From Phormidium pseudopriestleyi FRX01 (lineage in GTDB: Bacteria > Cyanobacteriota > Cyanobacteriia > Cyanobacteriales > Laspinemataceae), in assembly GCF_017313335.1 (NCBI RefSeq), contig NZ_JAFLQW010000586.1, positions 1-35,423 of the forward strand: a DNA stretch of 35,423 nucleotides. Reading direction: 5' to 3'. Under the pieces are notes generated by a model. The model did no database searches and was not told the origin of the DNA. It saw nothing but the letters and a program-made list of their open reading frames with translations. The position numbers were made by a program, and so were the translations under genes. Shown here piece after piece: positions 1 to 10,405 of this stretch (its first letter is position 1; every line of letters begins with the position of its first letter).

Positions 1-1
1 G

Positions 2-133
2 AAGTTTGGAGAGGTTGATGCTGAATTAGCCCAAATTATTGACGGGTTAATTGAACTGACTCCTTTGGAACGGACTCAGTTAATTATGCAATTGTCGCGG
101 GAGGAAATTTTAGCCCGATTTGCGAATAATTGA
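2..133 (+). CDS. C-terminal fragment of an unidentified protein (possibly DUF4351/Rpn-type)
   Basis: An open frame enters from the left edge and gives 43 residues before a TGA stop at 131-133. The tail is helical and charged and contains LTPLERTQLIMQLSREE. This resembles the C-terminal tail of cyanobacterial Rpn-family (recombination-promoting nuclease-like) proteins that carry DUF4351, but too little is visible to assign it. A strong stem-loop terminator follows 17 bases after the stop, which supports a real gene end. Confidence 0.4.
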   Translation, partial: KFGEVDAELAQIIDGLIELTPLERTQLIMQLSREEILARFANN

Positions 134-150
134 TAATTGGGTTAGGGATT

Positions 151-197
151 AAAAACAGCGATCGCCTCTCAATCCAAGAGGGCGATCGCTGTTTTTT
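151..197 (+). terminator. Perfect 16-bp stem-loop terminator built on HIP1
   Basis: Bases 151-166 pair exactly with 181-196 around a 14-base loop. Each arm contains GCGATCGC. The left arm starts with five A and the right arm ends in six T, so it can act as an intrinsic terminator on either strand. It closes the gene ending at 133. Confidence 0.8.
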
Positions 198-450
198 GAC
201 TCTAAACCCAGCGCGATCGCCCTTGGGCTGCTTTGAGGTCCCCAATATCCAGAAACCATTACATCATCGTTGAGGAGGAGTTGCAAAAGTGCCATCAAAG
301 GATTAATCTTCCCTTAGATACCAGGCGATCGCCTGGGTGTCTGCTTTCTATCCAGATCCGTGCCTTTTCTCAGTCTGCATAACTCTGCATACATAACTTT
401 GCGATTTTTCTCCCATCACATCAGTCCCTGATGTTTAGATGACTCCATTC
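198..450. other. Spacer with a HIP1-centred palindrome
   Basis: About 250 bases lie between the terminator and the TPS pseudogene, and I see no convincing gene here. Bases 321-336 form a perfect 16-bp palindrome, CCAGGCGATCGCCTGG. A short direct repeat (CTGCATAACT, then CTGCATACATAACT) lies near 376-400. The promoter of the downstream locus presumably lies here, but no clear -35/-10 pair stands out. Confidence 0.4.
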
Positions 451-3400
451 ATGAAACCACTCCTTTTCCCCGTCCCTTAGCGAGTAGCTTAACCCTCTGC
501 TGGTTTGGGATAGCACCCACTCGAACTTCAGCTCAAATTGTCCCCGATCGCACGTTACCGGAAAATTCCCGCGTCACCCCAGATGACAACATCTTTATTA
601 TTGAAGGCGGGACCTCCACCACCGGCGGGACTCTTTTCCACAGTTTTGAGGAATTTTCTCTCCCTACAAATACCGAAGGATTCTTCAACAACACGAATCA
701 AATCAACCAAATTCTCACCCGCATCACCGGCGGTTCTATCTCTAATATTGATGGAATTTTAAGAGCAAACGGCAACGCAAACCTGTTTTTACTCAACCCC
801 AACGGCATTGTTTTTGGTCCCAATGCACGATTGGAACTCGGAGGGTCTTTTCTGGCAACAACAGGCGATCGCTTTGTATTTGCCGATGGTTCATTCTTTA
901 GCGCCAGCAATCCCGAAACCCTACCCCTCCTCACCGTAAATGCGCCGGTTGGATTACAATTTGGCGCAACCTCCGGACCCATTTATATCTCAGGAATCGG
1001 TCATAATTTAGAAGTCGATGACTTGGGTGCCGTTGAGCGCAGCAATCGGTCCGATGGACTTCAGGTAAATCCCGGTAATAGGATGGCAATTCTGGGGTCA
1101 ACAGTTACACTCGATGGCGGCAACTTAATCGCAGAATCTGGACGAATCGAGGTGGGAAGTGTTAGCGTAGGCAGCAATGTCAGTTTAACCTCAACGGCAC
1201 AAAATTTAACCCTCGATTATCAAAATGTCACTGGGTTTCAAGATATCCAACTTACGGAATTAGCCTCAATTGATGCCAGTGGTCCTGGAGGAGGAGATAT
1301 CCGCCTTCATGGACAAAATATTAATCTCAATAATTCATCGGTTATTTTGTCTTTAACTGAGGGAGAAGAAATTGGCAAAACTATAGAAATTAATGCTTCT
1401 AATTCCCTAATTTTAAGTCAATATTCGGCAATTCTTGCCGAAACTTATGGTTTGGGTATCGGGGCTGACTTAAATATTAATGCGGGAGGGTTACGGGTTG
1501 GAGATGGCGCAACTATATCCACGGGCGTGAATGGGGGGCAACCGGGAAATGCCTTAAATATTGATGTGCGTGAATTAATTCTCGAAGAAGGTGGACAAAT
1601 TTCTGCTTCTAGCTTTTTTGAAGAAGGACAAGCCGGTGACATTAATATTACAGCCTCTGAATCGATTACAGTTAGTGGAGAAGGAGAAGATATAGGAGGA
1701 TTTTTGCGTGCTAGTGGGATTTCTTCAACTCAAAATAATCCATTAGGAACTGGGAGTGGGGGTAATGTTATTTTAGAAACCCCCACTCTCATTGTAGATA
1801 GGGGAGGACAAATTGCAGTTGGAACGGTTGGATTGGGTCCAGGGGGCAATTTAACCATTCGGGTGACTGATTCAATTGAATTGATGGGAATGGCGGCTGA
1901 TGAGAAATCTCCGAGTGGGATTTTTGCTTCATCGATGGGTTTGGGTCAAGCCGGAAATTTAACGATAGAAACCGACCGACTGGTTATCCGAGATGGTGCT
2001 AGTGTGTCCGCCAAGGGAGATACTCTAGGAGAAATATTACAGTTTTTTGAACTGGATAGTTTTGAGGAATTGCCCCCTGAAATTTTAGGGTTTATTTTAG
2101 AAGTGTTGCAACTTGAAACTGTCAGTCAAATTCAACCGGGTCAAGCGGGAAATATCAGGATTAATGCTTCCGATATTTTCTTGGAAAATCAAGGAAGCAT
2201 CCGCGCTACAACGGCTGCGGGAGCGGATGCTAATATTGCAATCACCACGAATAATTTCCAATTGCGTCGAGGCAGTAATCTCACCACCAATGCGTCTAAT
2301 TTGGCTACCGGGGGAAATATTGCCCTGGATACCCAAACCCTAGTTCTGGGAGAAAATAGTAAGATTACCGCTCAGGCGGAAGATGGACGAGGCGGGAATA
2401 TTCAAGTGAATACTACGGCAGATATTCGGTCTGGTGATAGTTCAATTGATGCCAGTTCTCAACGGGGAATTGATGGGGTGGTGGCAATTAATCGCCCGGA
2501 AGTTGACCCGGCTGCTGCATTAGTTGAACTGGAAGAGGACCGGATTAATCCGGTTGCACTGGTTCCCCGAGGATGTGATGTGGGGGGTGGTGAAAATAGT
2601 AGTCGATTTATTGTTTCGGGATGGGGAGGTTTACCGCGATCGCCTCGGGAACCCCGTTCGTGTGGTAATAATTTTATCGATAATTTAGACCCGCTTCCTG
2701 AGCGAAATTCTAGCGGTTCTCAGCAGTTAGGGAATTTTTCTCTCGGGGAAGCTGTCCCGGTTCAAGGAATTTCAGAAGCATCGAATTGGCAGATCAATGA
2801 GCAGGGTGAGGTGGTTTTAATTGCTGCGGTTGAGAAGAGTTCACCGGATTTACCGGGAATTGCTTGTGATGGGGAGGCGCTTTCTCCAGGTTTCAAAAAT
2901 GTAGGGACTGAGGTATCGGATGTCCCAGAATCGATTACGGTGGCTCACTTTAATGTGGTCGGCAATTCGTTGTTTTCTGAGGCAGAAATTAATCAGGTTC
3001 TAGCGCCTTATACGAATCGATCGCTCTCCTTTGTGGACCTGCAAACCGCTCGTTCGGCAATTACCAATCTCTATGTAAATGCCGGATATATTACCACCGG
3101 AGCCTATCTTCCGCCGCAAACCGTGAGGGAGAATACGGTGGAAATTGCGGTGGTTCCTGGGGTTTTACAAGAGATTCAGGTGAATTCAAGTCGCCTGGAT
3201 CATTATGTGCGCGATCGCCTTGCGGTGGCGATCGGCAATGAACCCGTGAATGTGAATCGAATTGTCGAAGCGTTACGCTTACTCAGACTTGATCCGTTAA
3301 TCCAAGAGGTCCAAGGGGAACTCCGCGCTGTCCCTATCCCGGGACAAAATATACTAGAGGTAAATATCATTGAAGCGTCCCCCTTTTCCGGGACCCAAGT

Positions 3401-3788
3401 CGTCCTAGATAATCGCCGATCGCCCGGAGTGAGCACCTTTCGTCAGCAAGTCCAAGGCAACTATAATAACCTCCTGGGACTGGGCGATCGCCTCTTTCTC
3501 AGTTATGCCCGCACTGAGGGGAGCAATACCTGGGAAGGGAGTTATATGGTTTCTCTCACATCGCATAATGCCACCCTCGGCTTCCGCTACAGCAACGGCA
3601 ATAGCCAAATTGTCGAGTCTCCCTTTGATCGCCTGGATATCGAGGCGAACTCCCGTCTGTATGAACTCACATTGCGGCAACCCTTCCAAAGAGCAACCGA
3701 TAATTACACCCGAGAATTTGCCCTGGGGTTCACCGCTTCCCGGCCAGAAAGTGAGACCTCTTTATTGGGCGATCGCTTCCCCCTCTGA
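451..3788 (+). pseudogene. Frameshifted TPS exoprotein (haemagglutinin type) fused to TpsB transporter N-terminus
   Basis: An ATG at 451 opens a signal-peptide-like start (MKPLLFPVP) that meets TAG at 478-480. The rest of the signal peptide (ASSLTLCWFGIAPTRTSAQ) continues in another frame, so one base appears lost or gained near 465-480. From about 534 the frame stays open to TGA 3786-3788. It encodes a TPS secretion domain (FLLNPNGIVFGPNA), a repetitive beta-helical passenger to about 2560, and a C-terminal segment of exoprotein type (INEQGEVVLIAA). With no stop it then continues into POTRA domains (from about 2925, ITVAHFNVVGNSLFS) and the first barrel strands of an ShlB/FhaC-type transporter. 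Exoprotein and transporter are normally separate genes, so the fusion is unusual. No ATG occurs in this frame before the TPS domain; the first usable codon is TTG 831, inside it. Family assignment is confident. Loss of function is inferred. Confidence 0.85.
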
Positions 3789-4418
3789 GCGCCGGTGCCA
3801 ACAATAATGGGGAACTGCGCGTCTCTGCCTTGCGCTTCTTCCAAGACTGGACCCAACCAACCGGATCAAGTTTTGACCCTGCGATCGACCTTTAGTTTAG
3901 GAGTGGATGCCTTTAATGCCACCGTAAATAATAACGCCCCAGATAGTCGCTTCTTCGCTTGGCGGGGACAAGGACAGTGGGTGCGGAGTTTCGGACGAGA
4001 TACCCTGCTGTTTGTGCGCGGGGATGTCCAACTGTCCCCCGACAATCTGGTATCCTTTGAACAAATCGGTCTCGGTGGACTGGATACCGTGCGCGGTTAT
4101 CGTCAGGATACCCTATTAACCGATAATGGGGTGTTGGGTTCTGTGGAACTCCGCTTGCCGGTTTTCCGCTTTGCTGGCGGGAATGGGTTGGTGCAATTAG
4201 CTCCTTTTCTGGATGTCGGCACCGGATGGAATAGCGCAGGACAAGACAATCCTGATACAACCTCTCTAGTCTCCATTGGCATTGGACTCCAATTAGAGTT
4301 AGGCGATGATTTAACTGCTCGTTTAGATTTTGGTTAACCCCTGGTTGATATTAATTTGCGAAACAGAACATGGCAAGAAAATGGCATCCATTTTTCAGTA
4401 AAGTACAATCCTTTTTGA
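3782..4418 (+). pseudogene. C-terminal beta-barrel of the ShlB/FhaC-type TPS transporter, disrupted
   Basis: The barrel continues after the TGA at 3786, first in the -1 frame (SAGANNNGELRVSALRFFQDW, about 3785-3862). It then returns to the original frame at DQVLTLRSTFSLGVDAF (about 3870). Two compensating frameshifts therefore flank about 90 bases. The motif GLGGLDTVRGYRQD and the strands after it are typical of the TpsB barrel. An in-frame TAA at 4335-4337 interrupts the last strands. Beyond it the same frame reads PLVDINLRNRTWQENG and ends in VKYNPF before TGA 4416-4418, a good TpsB C-terminus. The barrel lacks its terminal strand if translation stops at TAA, so insertion by the BAM machinery would be expected to fail. 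The 3' end overlaps the start of the next gene by 49 bases. Confidence 0.85.
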
Positions 4419-6640
4419 ACCGGGGTTGGAAATTTATCCTAATCAGTATTTTCGCAACAATTACTATCTTAAATCTACAAGGGGATTCACCAGTGTTTGC
4501 CTATCAACTCTTGGGTTAACCCGTTGCTCAAACTCAGAGTTCAGAAGGGGAAATGCGCTTAGAGGAAGGGCGGCGCTCATACGAAAAGCTCCGGTTTGCT
4601 GAAGCCGAAACCGTTTGGCACTCAGCAGTTGGATTATTATTTGGAGAGGAAAAAGCATTAGGGTTCAGTTATATCGCTTTAGCTCAATTGCGCCAAAGCA
4701 AATTGGATGAGGCAGAAACATCGATTCAGGAAAGTCTCAGACTGTTAAATCAGGTCAGGACACCGGGAACATCCGAGCGAAATCAAACCATTCATGCTCG
4801 GATTTTGACCACAGCAGCCCAGATTAACTTAGCCAGAAATCAACCGGAATTAGCCGAACAAGCCTTAAAGCAGTTGGCTGAAGCGACCGCAATTTATGAA
4901 AGACTAAACCAGGCAAAATGGATGATTGCCAGCCAGATTAATCAAGCCCAAGCGATGCAGCAATTGGGAATGTATCGCGAAGTATTGAAAACTTTAAAAG
5001 ATTTGGAAGACCCGATTATCAATCATTCTGAACCGGCGATTCGATTGAGTGGTATCCTCAATTTGGGGAAAACTTATCGGGCGATCGGGGTGTTGGACCA
5101 GTCCTACTGTGTTTTACAAGCTGGACAAGAAAATCCGGAGATTGCATTGGAATTGGGAAATACAGCCCTGGCGATCGGCAACCGACTCAAAGACGAATTG
5201 GATTCTATAACTGAATTGACGTTTGAGCCTATTTTTACAAAACAACAGACACCAAAGTGTAAATTTCCAGTTGAATTGGATAGTCAGGTTAACGCTTGGG
5301 ATTTTTATGAAAAAGCCAACGAATTTTATCAAAAAGTCTGGAATTCTCCCATAGTCAAAGCCGAGACTCAAGTTCAAGCAATGCTGAACAATTTGAGCCT
5401 TTCATTGGATTTAAAAGACACCGAAGGATTAGAGGTGGAAACGAGTCAGTTAGAGAGACAGGCCAACGAATTAGTACCTCAAGTTCTCCAACTGATTGAA
5501 ATTATGCGATTGAATCGGGAGAAGGTGTACGATCGCATTTATTTAGCCCGGAGTTTAACTCCCCTGAACCCAGAATTGAGCCAGAACCAGTTAGAAACGG
5601 CCATTGTCGAAGCGCAGGAGTTAGAGGATAAACGCGCAGAAGCGTATGCGATCGGCGAGTTGGGATCGATGAAACAACAGCATGGGAATTTCACTGAAGC
5701 AGAACAGTGGACCCGACAAGCTGTCGCCATGACGCCACCGGATGCGATAGATATGAGGTATCAGTGGGAGTGGCAGTTGGGACAAATTTTGAAGGAGGAG
5801 GGGAGAACTGAGGAGGCGATTCACCATTATACTCAAGCGGTGGATTTGCTACAAAGGGTGCGTCAAAATTTAGTGGCGATCGCTGCTGGTATGGGGGAGA
5901 TGAATGCGGACCTCCAGTTTGATTTTCGCGATCGGGTCGAACCCGTCTATCGGGAGTTAGTCGAGTTACTCTTAGACCCCCAAGGGAATGAAGTCACCAG
6001 TCAAGATCACATTCAAACGGCTTTAGGTGTTATCGAACTCCTGCAAGTTGCTGAATTAGAGAATTTTCTCCAATGTGACTTGCAACCGGAACCCCAGGTT
6101 CAGTTGGCCCGCAGCGTTGCCGAAGCTAAACATAAGGTTGCTGAAAAATTAGAATTAATTTTCCAAAAATATCCAAACTATGCCCTGATTTACCCAATGA
6201 TTTTGCCCAACAAGCTAGAGGTAATTTTAGCTTTAGCAGAACAACCCTTAGTCCATCATTCAATTCTCAAGCCAGCCGCAGAATTTAAAGAGACTCTCAA
6301 AAAATTAAAAGCTAGATTTAGAGATAGAAGTCAATCGGAAAAACTTCAAAAATTATCTTATGAAGTATATCAATGGTTGATTGAACCTTGGGCAGATCGC
6401 GTTCAGAGCAAGCCGCTAGTTTTCATTCTGGACATTCCCTTCCAAACTATCCCAATGGCCGGATTATACGATAAAATCAATAAAAGATATTTAATTGAAG
6501 ACCATGAAATATCTTTAATGACTACCCTACAAATGTTGATAAAAAAATCGCCGAAAAATGAACTTATCCAAATCTTAAGTGCGGGAATTAGTCAAGGCCG
6601 TATGGAACGAAATATTGCCTTTAGTGACCTATTTTTGTAG
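4370..6640 (+). pseudogene. Exported TPR protein with N-terminal part of a CHAT domain, interrupted by stop and frameshift
   Basis: ATG 4370 starts a plausible secretory leader: MARKWHPFF, then the hydrophobic stretch FILISIFATITIL, then SPVFA. An in-frame TAA at 4517-4519 follows, after which the same frame stays open to 6640. ATG 4553 could restart translation, but the product would lack the leader. The middle is alpha-helical with TPR-like repeats (about 4600-5900). From about 6270 the start of a CHAT (caspase HetF-associated with TPRs) domain is visible, for example VFILDIPFQTIPMAGL. The frame ends at TAG 6638-6640 where the protein should read on as FVEKELTNI, so an indel lies near 6622-6637. 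Known relatives are exported TPR-CHAT proteins beside TPS genes in cyanobacteria. The substrate is unknown. Confidence 0.8.
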
Positions 6641-7218
6641 AAAAAGAACTCACTAATATCAGCAATGAGTTTCCTAAAAGTAAACGGTTTTTTGAGGAAG
6701 ATTTTACTAAAAATAATTTTAAAACTACCCTGGAAAATAATACATTTTCGATTCTTCATTTAGCCACTCATGGGCATTTTAGTTCGCAACGTTATTTTAC
6801 ATTTATTTTGGCGGGAGATGGAATTATTGATTTAACTGATTTTAACAATTTGTTCAGAACCAATCAAAACGCTCTAACCAATCAAATTCAGTTATTAGTT
6901 TTAAGCGCTTGTAAAACTGCCGAGGGAGATCGCAAATCTGCTTTAGGAATTGCCGGAGTAACAGTCAATAGCAGAATTAATAACACAATAGCATCTCTCT
7001 GGTCTGTAAATGATGAATCGACTTCTATACTGATGAGTCAGTTTTACAAAAAATTGAATCAATTTTCTGAAAGTTATGAGAATGGAAATATTAATATTTC
7101 TCAGGCCCTGCGCGCCGCTCAAATATTTTTAATTGAACAAGGAAAACGAAACCCTCGTTACCGACATCGACATCCCTATCATTGGGCGTCTTTTATTTTA
7201 TTGGAAAACGCTCTGTAA
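6637..7218 (+). pseudogene. Catalytic C-terminal half of the CHAT domain, out of frame with its N-terminal part
   Basis: The reading frame opening at GTA 6637 continues the CHAT domain of the preceding gene after a one-base shift. The caspase-like dyad is present: His in LATHGHF (codon 6769-6771) and Cys in LSACKTAEG (codon 6910-6912). The end has the typical YRHRHPYHWASFILLENAL tail. Without the frameshift it would complete a protein of about 950 residues. The only in-frame start is TTG near 6808, downstream of the His, so a separate functional product is unlikely. Preserved catalytic residues suggest the lesions are recent, or that some are assembly errors. Confidence 0.8.
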
Positions 7219-7251
7219 TTTTTTTGATTTGATTTCTTAAGTTTGGATAAA

Positions 7252-7282
7252 ATCCACCTATCGAATCCAAAGATAGGTGGAT
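7252..7282. terminator. Bidirectional terminator between convergent loci
   Basis: An exact 11-bp stem (ATCCACCTATC at 7252-7262 with GATAGGTGGAT at 7272-7282) surrounds a 9-base loop. AT-rich sequence flanks both sides. It separates the CHAT pseudogene (+) from the DUF928 gene (-) and suits termination in both directions. Confidence 0.75.
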
Positions 7283-7289
7283 CATAATT

Positions 7290-8012
7290 TTAATTGCCAA
7301 GACAGTTCATCGGTTGATCTATTATATTATTCCAATAGTTACGGCGATTCTCGTCGAGTTGATCAGCAACGGAATCTAAAAGAGTTTCCCATTCTTGTTT
7401 TAGGTCTTCGTTGGTTTTATCCCCGCATCGCTTGACGGCGAGGGCATCTACCTGATCATACCAAGGTAAGCGATCATCCCCTAAAAAGTCATTGTCTTGA
7501 ATCCGGTGAATCCATCCTTGAAGGACAATATTTTGACTTTCATCTTGAGGATTACATATCACAGATAAATACCAATTATAGTCTAGGTTTTTTTCGAGGA
7601 TATATTTTTCTGGAATAGACACTTGAAAAAAGCCAGGATTGTTCGGTAAAGGAATCTCAATCGGTTCAACAAAATTTTTGTCGTCTTCTTTAAGCATATT
7701 AAATCTGGCTGTAATTTGATTGTCCAAAGTATAAGGAGAATAAAACCAGAAACTAGGTTGACTTTTTAGGGTTTCTCCTATTCTTACAGCAGGAGCTAAT
7801 GCGGTTAATCTAAGGTTCTCACTAGGCTCAACACTACAGATTCCCCGACTTCCTGCATCTACAACATCACTGATTGGCTCTTCATCCTCAAAGTTTTGCT
7901 CTTCATCATTTTGATTGGATAAAACGTTCATCGATAGACTGAGAAGCAGAATTAAAGCGGGAATTAGACGGAAACCGATTGTGTTGTGGAACCAGGGTAA
8001 TTTACTTTTCAT
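7290..8012 (-). CDS. DUF928 family exported protein
   Basis: About 240 residues. The start is the ATG at 8012 (MKSKLPW); a TTG three codons upstream is possible but less likely. Residues about 12-32 form a hydrophobic segment (IPALILLLSLSMNVLS) consistent with a signal peptide or membrane anchor, and an acidic linker follows. The core matches the cyanobacterial DUF928 family: RLTALAPAV near the start, an SFWFYSPY segment, and an immunoglobulin-like beta-rich region including NLDYNWYLSVICN. It is predicted to be periplasmic. No enzymatic residues are recognised. It is the last gene of the four-gene operon, 29 bases after the CHAT-CHASE2 gene. Relatives recur beside CHAT-CHASE2 and TPS genes, which supports an envelope role. 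The biochemical function is unknown. Confidence 0.8.
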   Translation of the reverse strand: MKSKLPWFHNTIGFRLIPALILLLSLSMNVLSNQNDEEQNFEDEEPISDVVDAGSRGICSVEPSENLRLTALAPAVRIGETLKSQPSFWFYSPYTLDNQITARFNMLKEDDKNFVEPIEIPLPNNPGFFQVSIPEKYILEKNLDYNWYLSVICNPQDESQNIVLQGWIHRIQDNDFLGDDRLPWYDQVDALAVKRCGDKTNEDLKQEWETLLDSVADQLDENRRNYWNNIIDQPMNCLGN

Positions 8013-8041
8013 GATTTTCAAAGATTTAGGTTAAAATAAAA

Positions 8042-10366
8042 TCAGATTTGGTAGTTTTTGTACAATACCAATTTTCCACTTGTTAAGATTAAAGCCAAAG
8101 CAGAAGGAATCAGAGGAATCCACCCCCCTTGGAGAAATAAAACCCAGCACACTCCGCCCAAAATGCAGATTGCAGTAATGCTAGATAATCCCAGGGTTAG
8201 TGGCGATCGCAATTTCCAGACTAATAAACCCCCGATTAAAGACCAAGAGCCAATCCAGAAAATTTCTTGCCACTCGGACCACCACCAAAAAAGTGGTCTT
8301 CCGTCTAAAACTGCACTGATAATTTGACTGATTTGATGAGCTTGAATTTCCACTCCGGCCATATTGTTGTTCAAGGTATTTCTAAAAGGAGTTCCATGAC
8401 TATCTGACTCAGTTGCTCCAATTAAAACAACGCGATTATGAATTAAATTGGGCAATTCTAAATCATGAACTCCTTCCAACAGACCTCGAAGAGAAATTGT
8501 TTCAAATTCAGCATTCCGATAATTTAATAAAACTTGATATCCATGAACCCGATTGCTAGGTAATTGATAGCCTCCTGCATTAAAATCTAATTTTCTAAAG
8601 AGCACACCCTGAATTTCTCTTTGTCCATCCGGTAAAGTTTTCATCACAGAAGGTTGATTTAAAACAGTCTCTAAATACCGTAAAGCAACCCGGAGATTTA
8701 AAGAAAAACTGGTTGGGCATTTATCCATTGATGGAGCGCCAAATAATTGCCTACGAATTAAATTGTCAGGGTCAAATGGCACATCGGTAAACCCAATACT
8801 TTGGGTTTTGGCAAATGTATCATTGATTCTAATAGATGGAACATTTTGAGAATCTCCAATTCTACAAACCCCGATCATTTGCTTTTGGTTGATCAGGGTT
8901 TCTAGGGTTTCGGATAGTTTAGGATTTGTAAATGCCTGTTCTTGATAAATATCAAGTCCAACTATTATGGGCTGATCAGGTATAATTTTTTGGTTAATTT
9001 GATTAAATGCTTCTTCAGCCAAAGAAAATCGATTAGTAAAATTTTTCTCTTCGTATTGGTAATCTATATCATCATCATCTATCGTGATCAGTAAAATGCG
9101 TTCATCAGGCGCTTCTGGCGGTCGCGATCGCAGAAAAAAGTCGTAGGCAGCTAACTCCAAGGGTTGTAATAATCCCAAAATTCGGGCTAAGACGACAATA
9201 AAGGTACAAACCAAACTGGTTACCGTGGCTTGCTTCAACGAAACTCTATTATGTAAATCCCCCCACTTCAGGGGGATATGGGCTGGATTTTGACAAACGA
9301 TTGGTAGCCAATTGAGTCCCGGATATTTATCTTGAAACTCTTCGGCAATTCGCTCTTTAGCGCGGCGGACTGCCACATACAAAGGACGGTTATTATCTGC
9401 ATATTCAAGCAAAAAATATTCTAAAAATTTCTGAGCGGCATGGTCGGGAATTTGTTCGCGCATTGCGATGACAACTGGTATTTTAAAATCTACCACCAGT
9501 TCGTATGCAAATTCTAGTCCTAAACAGGAATTTAAAAGGACTATTTTTAAATGGCGATCAACAATGGCGGTTTTTAAAGTATTTTTAAACTCAGAGGGAG
9601 TTAAAGATTCTGTTGAATTGAGATAAATCTTACCTTTTTGGGAATCTTTATCTCGGTCTCCATGTCCAGCAAAAAAGAAAATATCCCAGGATTTGTCCCA
9701 TAACAAATTTCTGAGATGATCCCCAGTGGGTTCGATAATCAAGGTGGGTTCAGCGCCCACGGATTTTAAGCGTTCGATTTGTTCACGATCAGGCTTGGTA
9801 TTAATCCTCTCATCGCTGCCAAACACGGATAAAATTCTGACGTTTTTTCTGGGGGTGGCTTTAATCGGTTTTTCTCCATATTTGGTATCAAAGGAGCTAA
9901 ATACGACTTCGGCGTTGGGATGGGTTTCAAAAAAAATCCAGGCAGACCAGGGAATTTGCCAAAGGTTATAATCGCTGGTTTTAATCAAAAATCGAATGTC
10001 TTCTTCGGGGTGTAAATAAGTCAGAATCCTATCAGCGATCGCCCGAAATCCTGGAGCATCTAACCATTCGTTGATTTTCTGTTCCAGGGTTTGAGAGAGT
10101 TTTTGACATTTGGCTAAAGACACATTAGAATTATTCTCTACGCCTAAAAACCGAAATTCTCCCCCGCGATAGATTTGTTCGAGTTGTTCATAATTATCTT
10201 GCCAGATTTGATAAGATTGGTAAATCTCTACCGCTGGGGGGAGTTGTCCCCAGATGTTTTCGGTGAGGACTTTGCCATCCCGTTCTTCTTCGGAGATTTC
10301 AATTAACTCGACTTGATAGCCCGAGGTGATGTCTCCCTCTAATGATAGTTTGACTAATTTTGCCAT
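8042..10366 (-). CDS. CHAT-CHASE2 transmembrane protein (protease-like sensor)
   Basis: 774 residues, ATG start with AGAAGG just upstream. The N-terminal half is a cytoplasmic CHAT domain with a caspase-type dyad: His235 in FFAGHGD and Cys281 in LLNSCLG. A membrane helix at about 381-400 leads to a CHASE2 sensor domain (about 400-690, LLITIDDDDIDYQ and VVLIGATESDSHGTPF). Two or three C-terminal membrane helices follow (about 695-770). In known CHASE2 proteins the domain is extracytoplasmic and usually linked to kinases, cyclases or similar outputs. Here the output appears to be a CHAT peptidase placed at the N-terminus. It probably senses an envelope signal and cleaves a cytoplasmic protein. 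The substrate is not known; the DUF1822 protein or the sigma-like factor encoded beside it are the obvious candidates by inference. Confidence 0.88.
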   Translation of the reverse strand: MAKLVKLSLEGDITSGYQVELIEISEEERDGKVLTENIWGQLPPAVEIYQSYQIWQDNYEQLEQIYRGGEFRFLGVENNSNVSLAKCQKLSQTLEQKINEWLDAPGFRAIADRILTYLHPEEDIRFLIKTSDYNLWQIPWSAWIFFETHPNAEVVFSSFDTKYGEKPIKATPRKNVRILSVFGSDERINTKPDREQIERLKSVGAEPTLIIEPTGDHLRNLLWDKSWDIFFFAGHGDRDKDSQKGKIYLNSTESLTPSEFKNTLKTAIVDRHLKIVLLNSCLGLEFAYELVVDFKIPVVIAMREQIPDHAAQKFLEYFLLEYADNNRPLYVAVRRAKERIAEEFQDKYPGLNWLPIVCQNPAHIPLKWGDLHNRVSLKQATVTSLVCTFIVVLARILGLLQPLELAAYDFFLRSRPPEAPDERILLITIDDDDIDYQYEEKNFTNRFSLAEEAFNQINQKIIPDQPIIVGLDIYQEQAFTNPKLSETLETLINQKQMIGVCRIGDSQNVPSIRINDTFAKTQSIGFTDVPFDPDNLIRRQLFGAPSMDKCPTSFSLNLRVALRYLETVLNQPSVMKTLPDGQREIQGVLFRKLDFNAGGYQLPSNRVHGYQVLLNYRNAEFETISLRGLLEGVHDLELPNLIHNRVVLIGATESDSHGTPFRNTLNNNMAGVEIQAHQISQIISAVLDGRPLFWWWSEWQEIFWIGSWSLIGGLLVWKLRSPLTLGLSSITAICILGGVCWVLFLQGGWIPLIPSALALILTSGKLVLYKNYQI

Positions 10367-10405
10367 CCTTCTAGTCCTCTTAATTTCTTCTCAACTGTTG
10401 GGTGC

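Noticed and set aside
698-982. Antisense open frame within the TPS gene
   Set aside because: It overlaps strong TPS-domain coding sequence and shows no protein-like features; a shadow frame. The same applies to other antisense frames inside long genes.
831-3788. Haemagglutinin gene starting at TTG 831
   Set aside because: The TPS domain and signal peptide continue upstream in the same frame to about 480. TTG 831 would cut the secretion domain in half.
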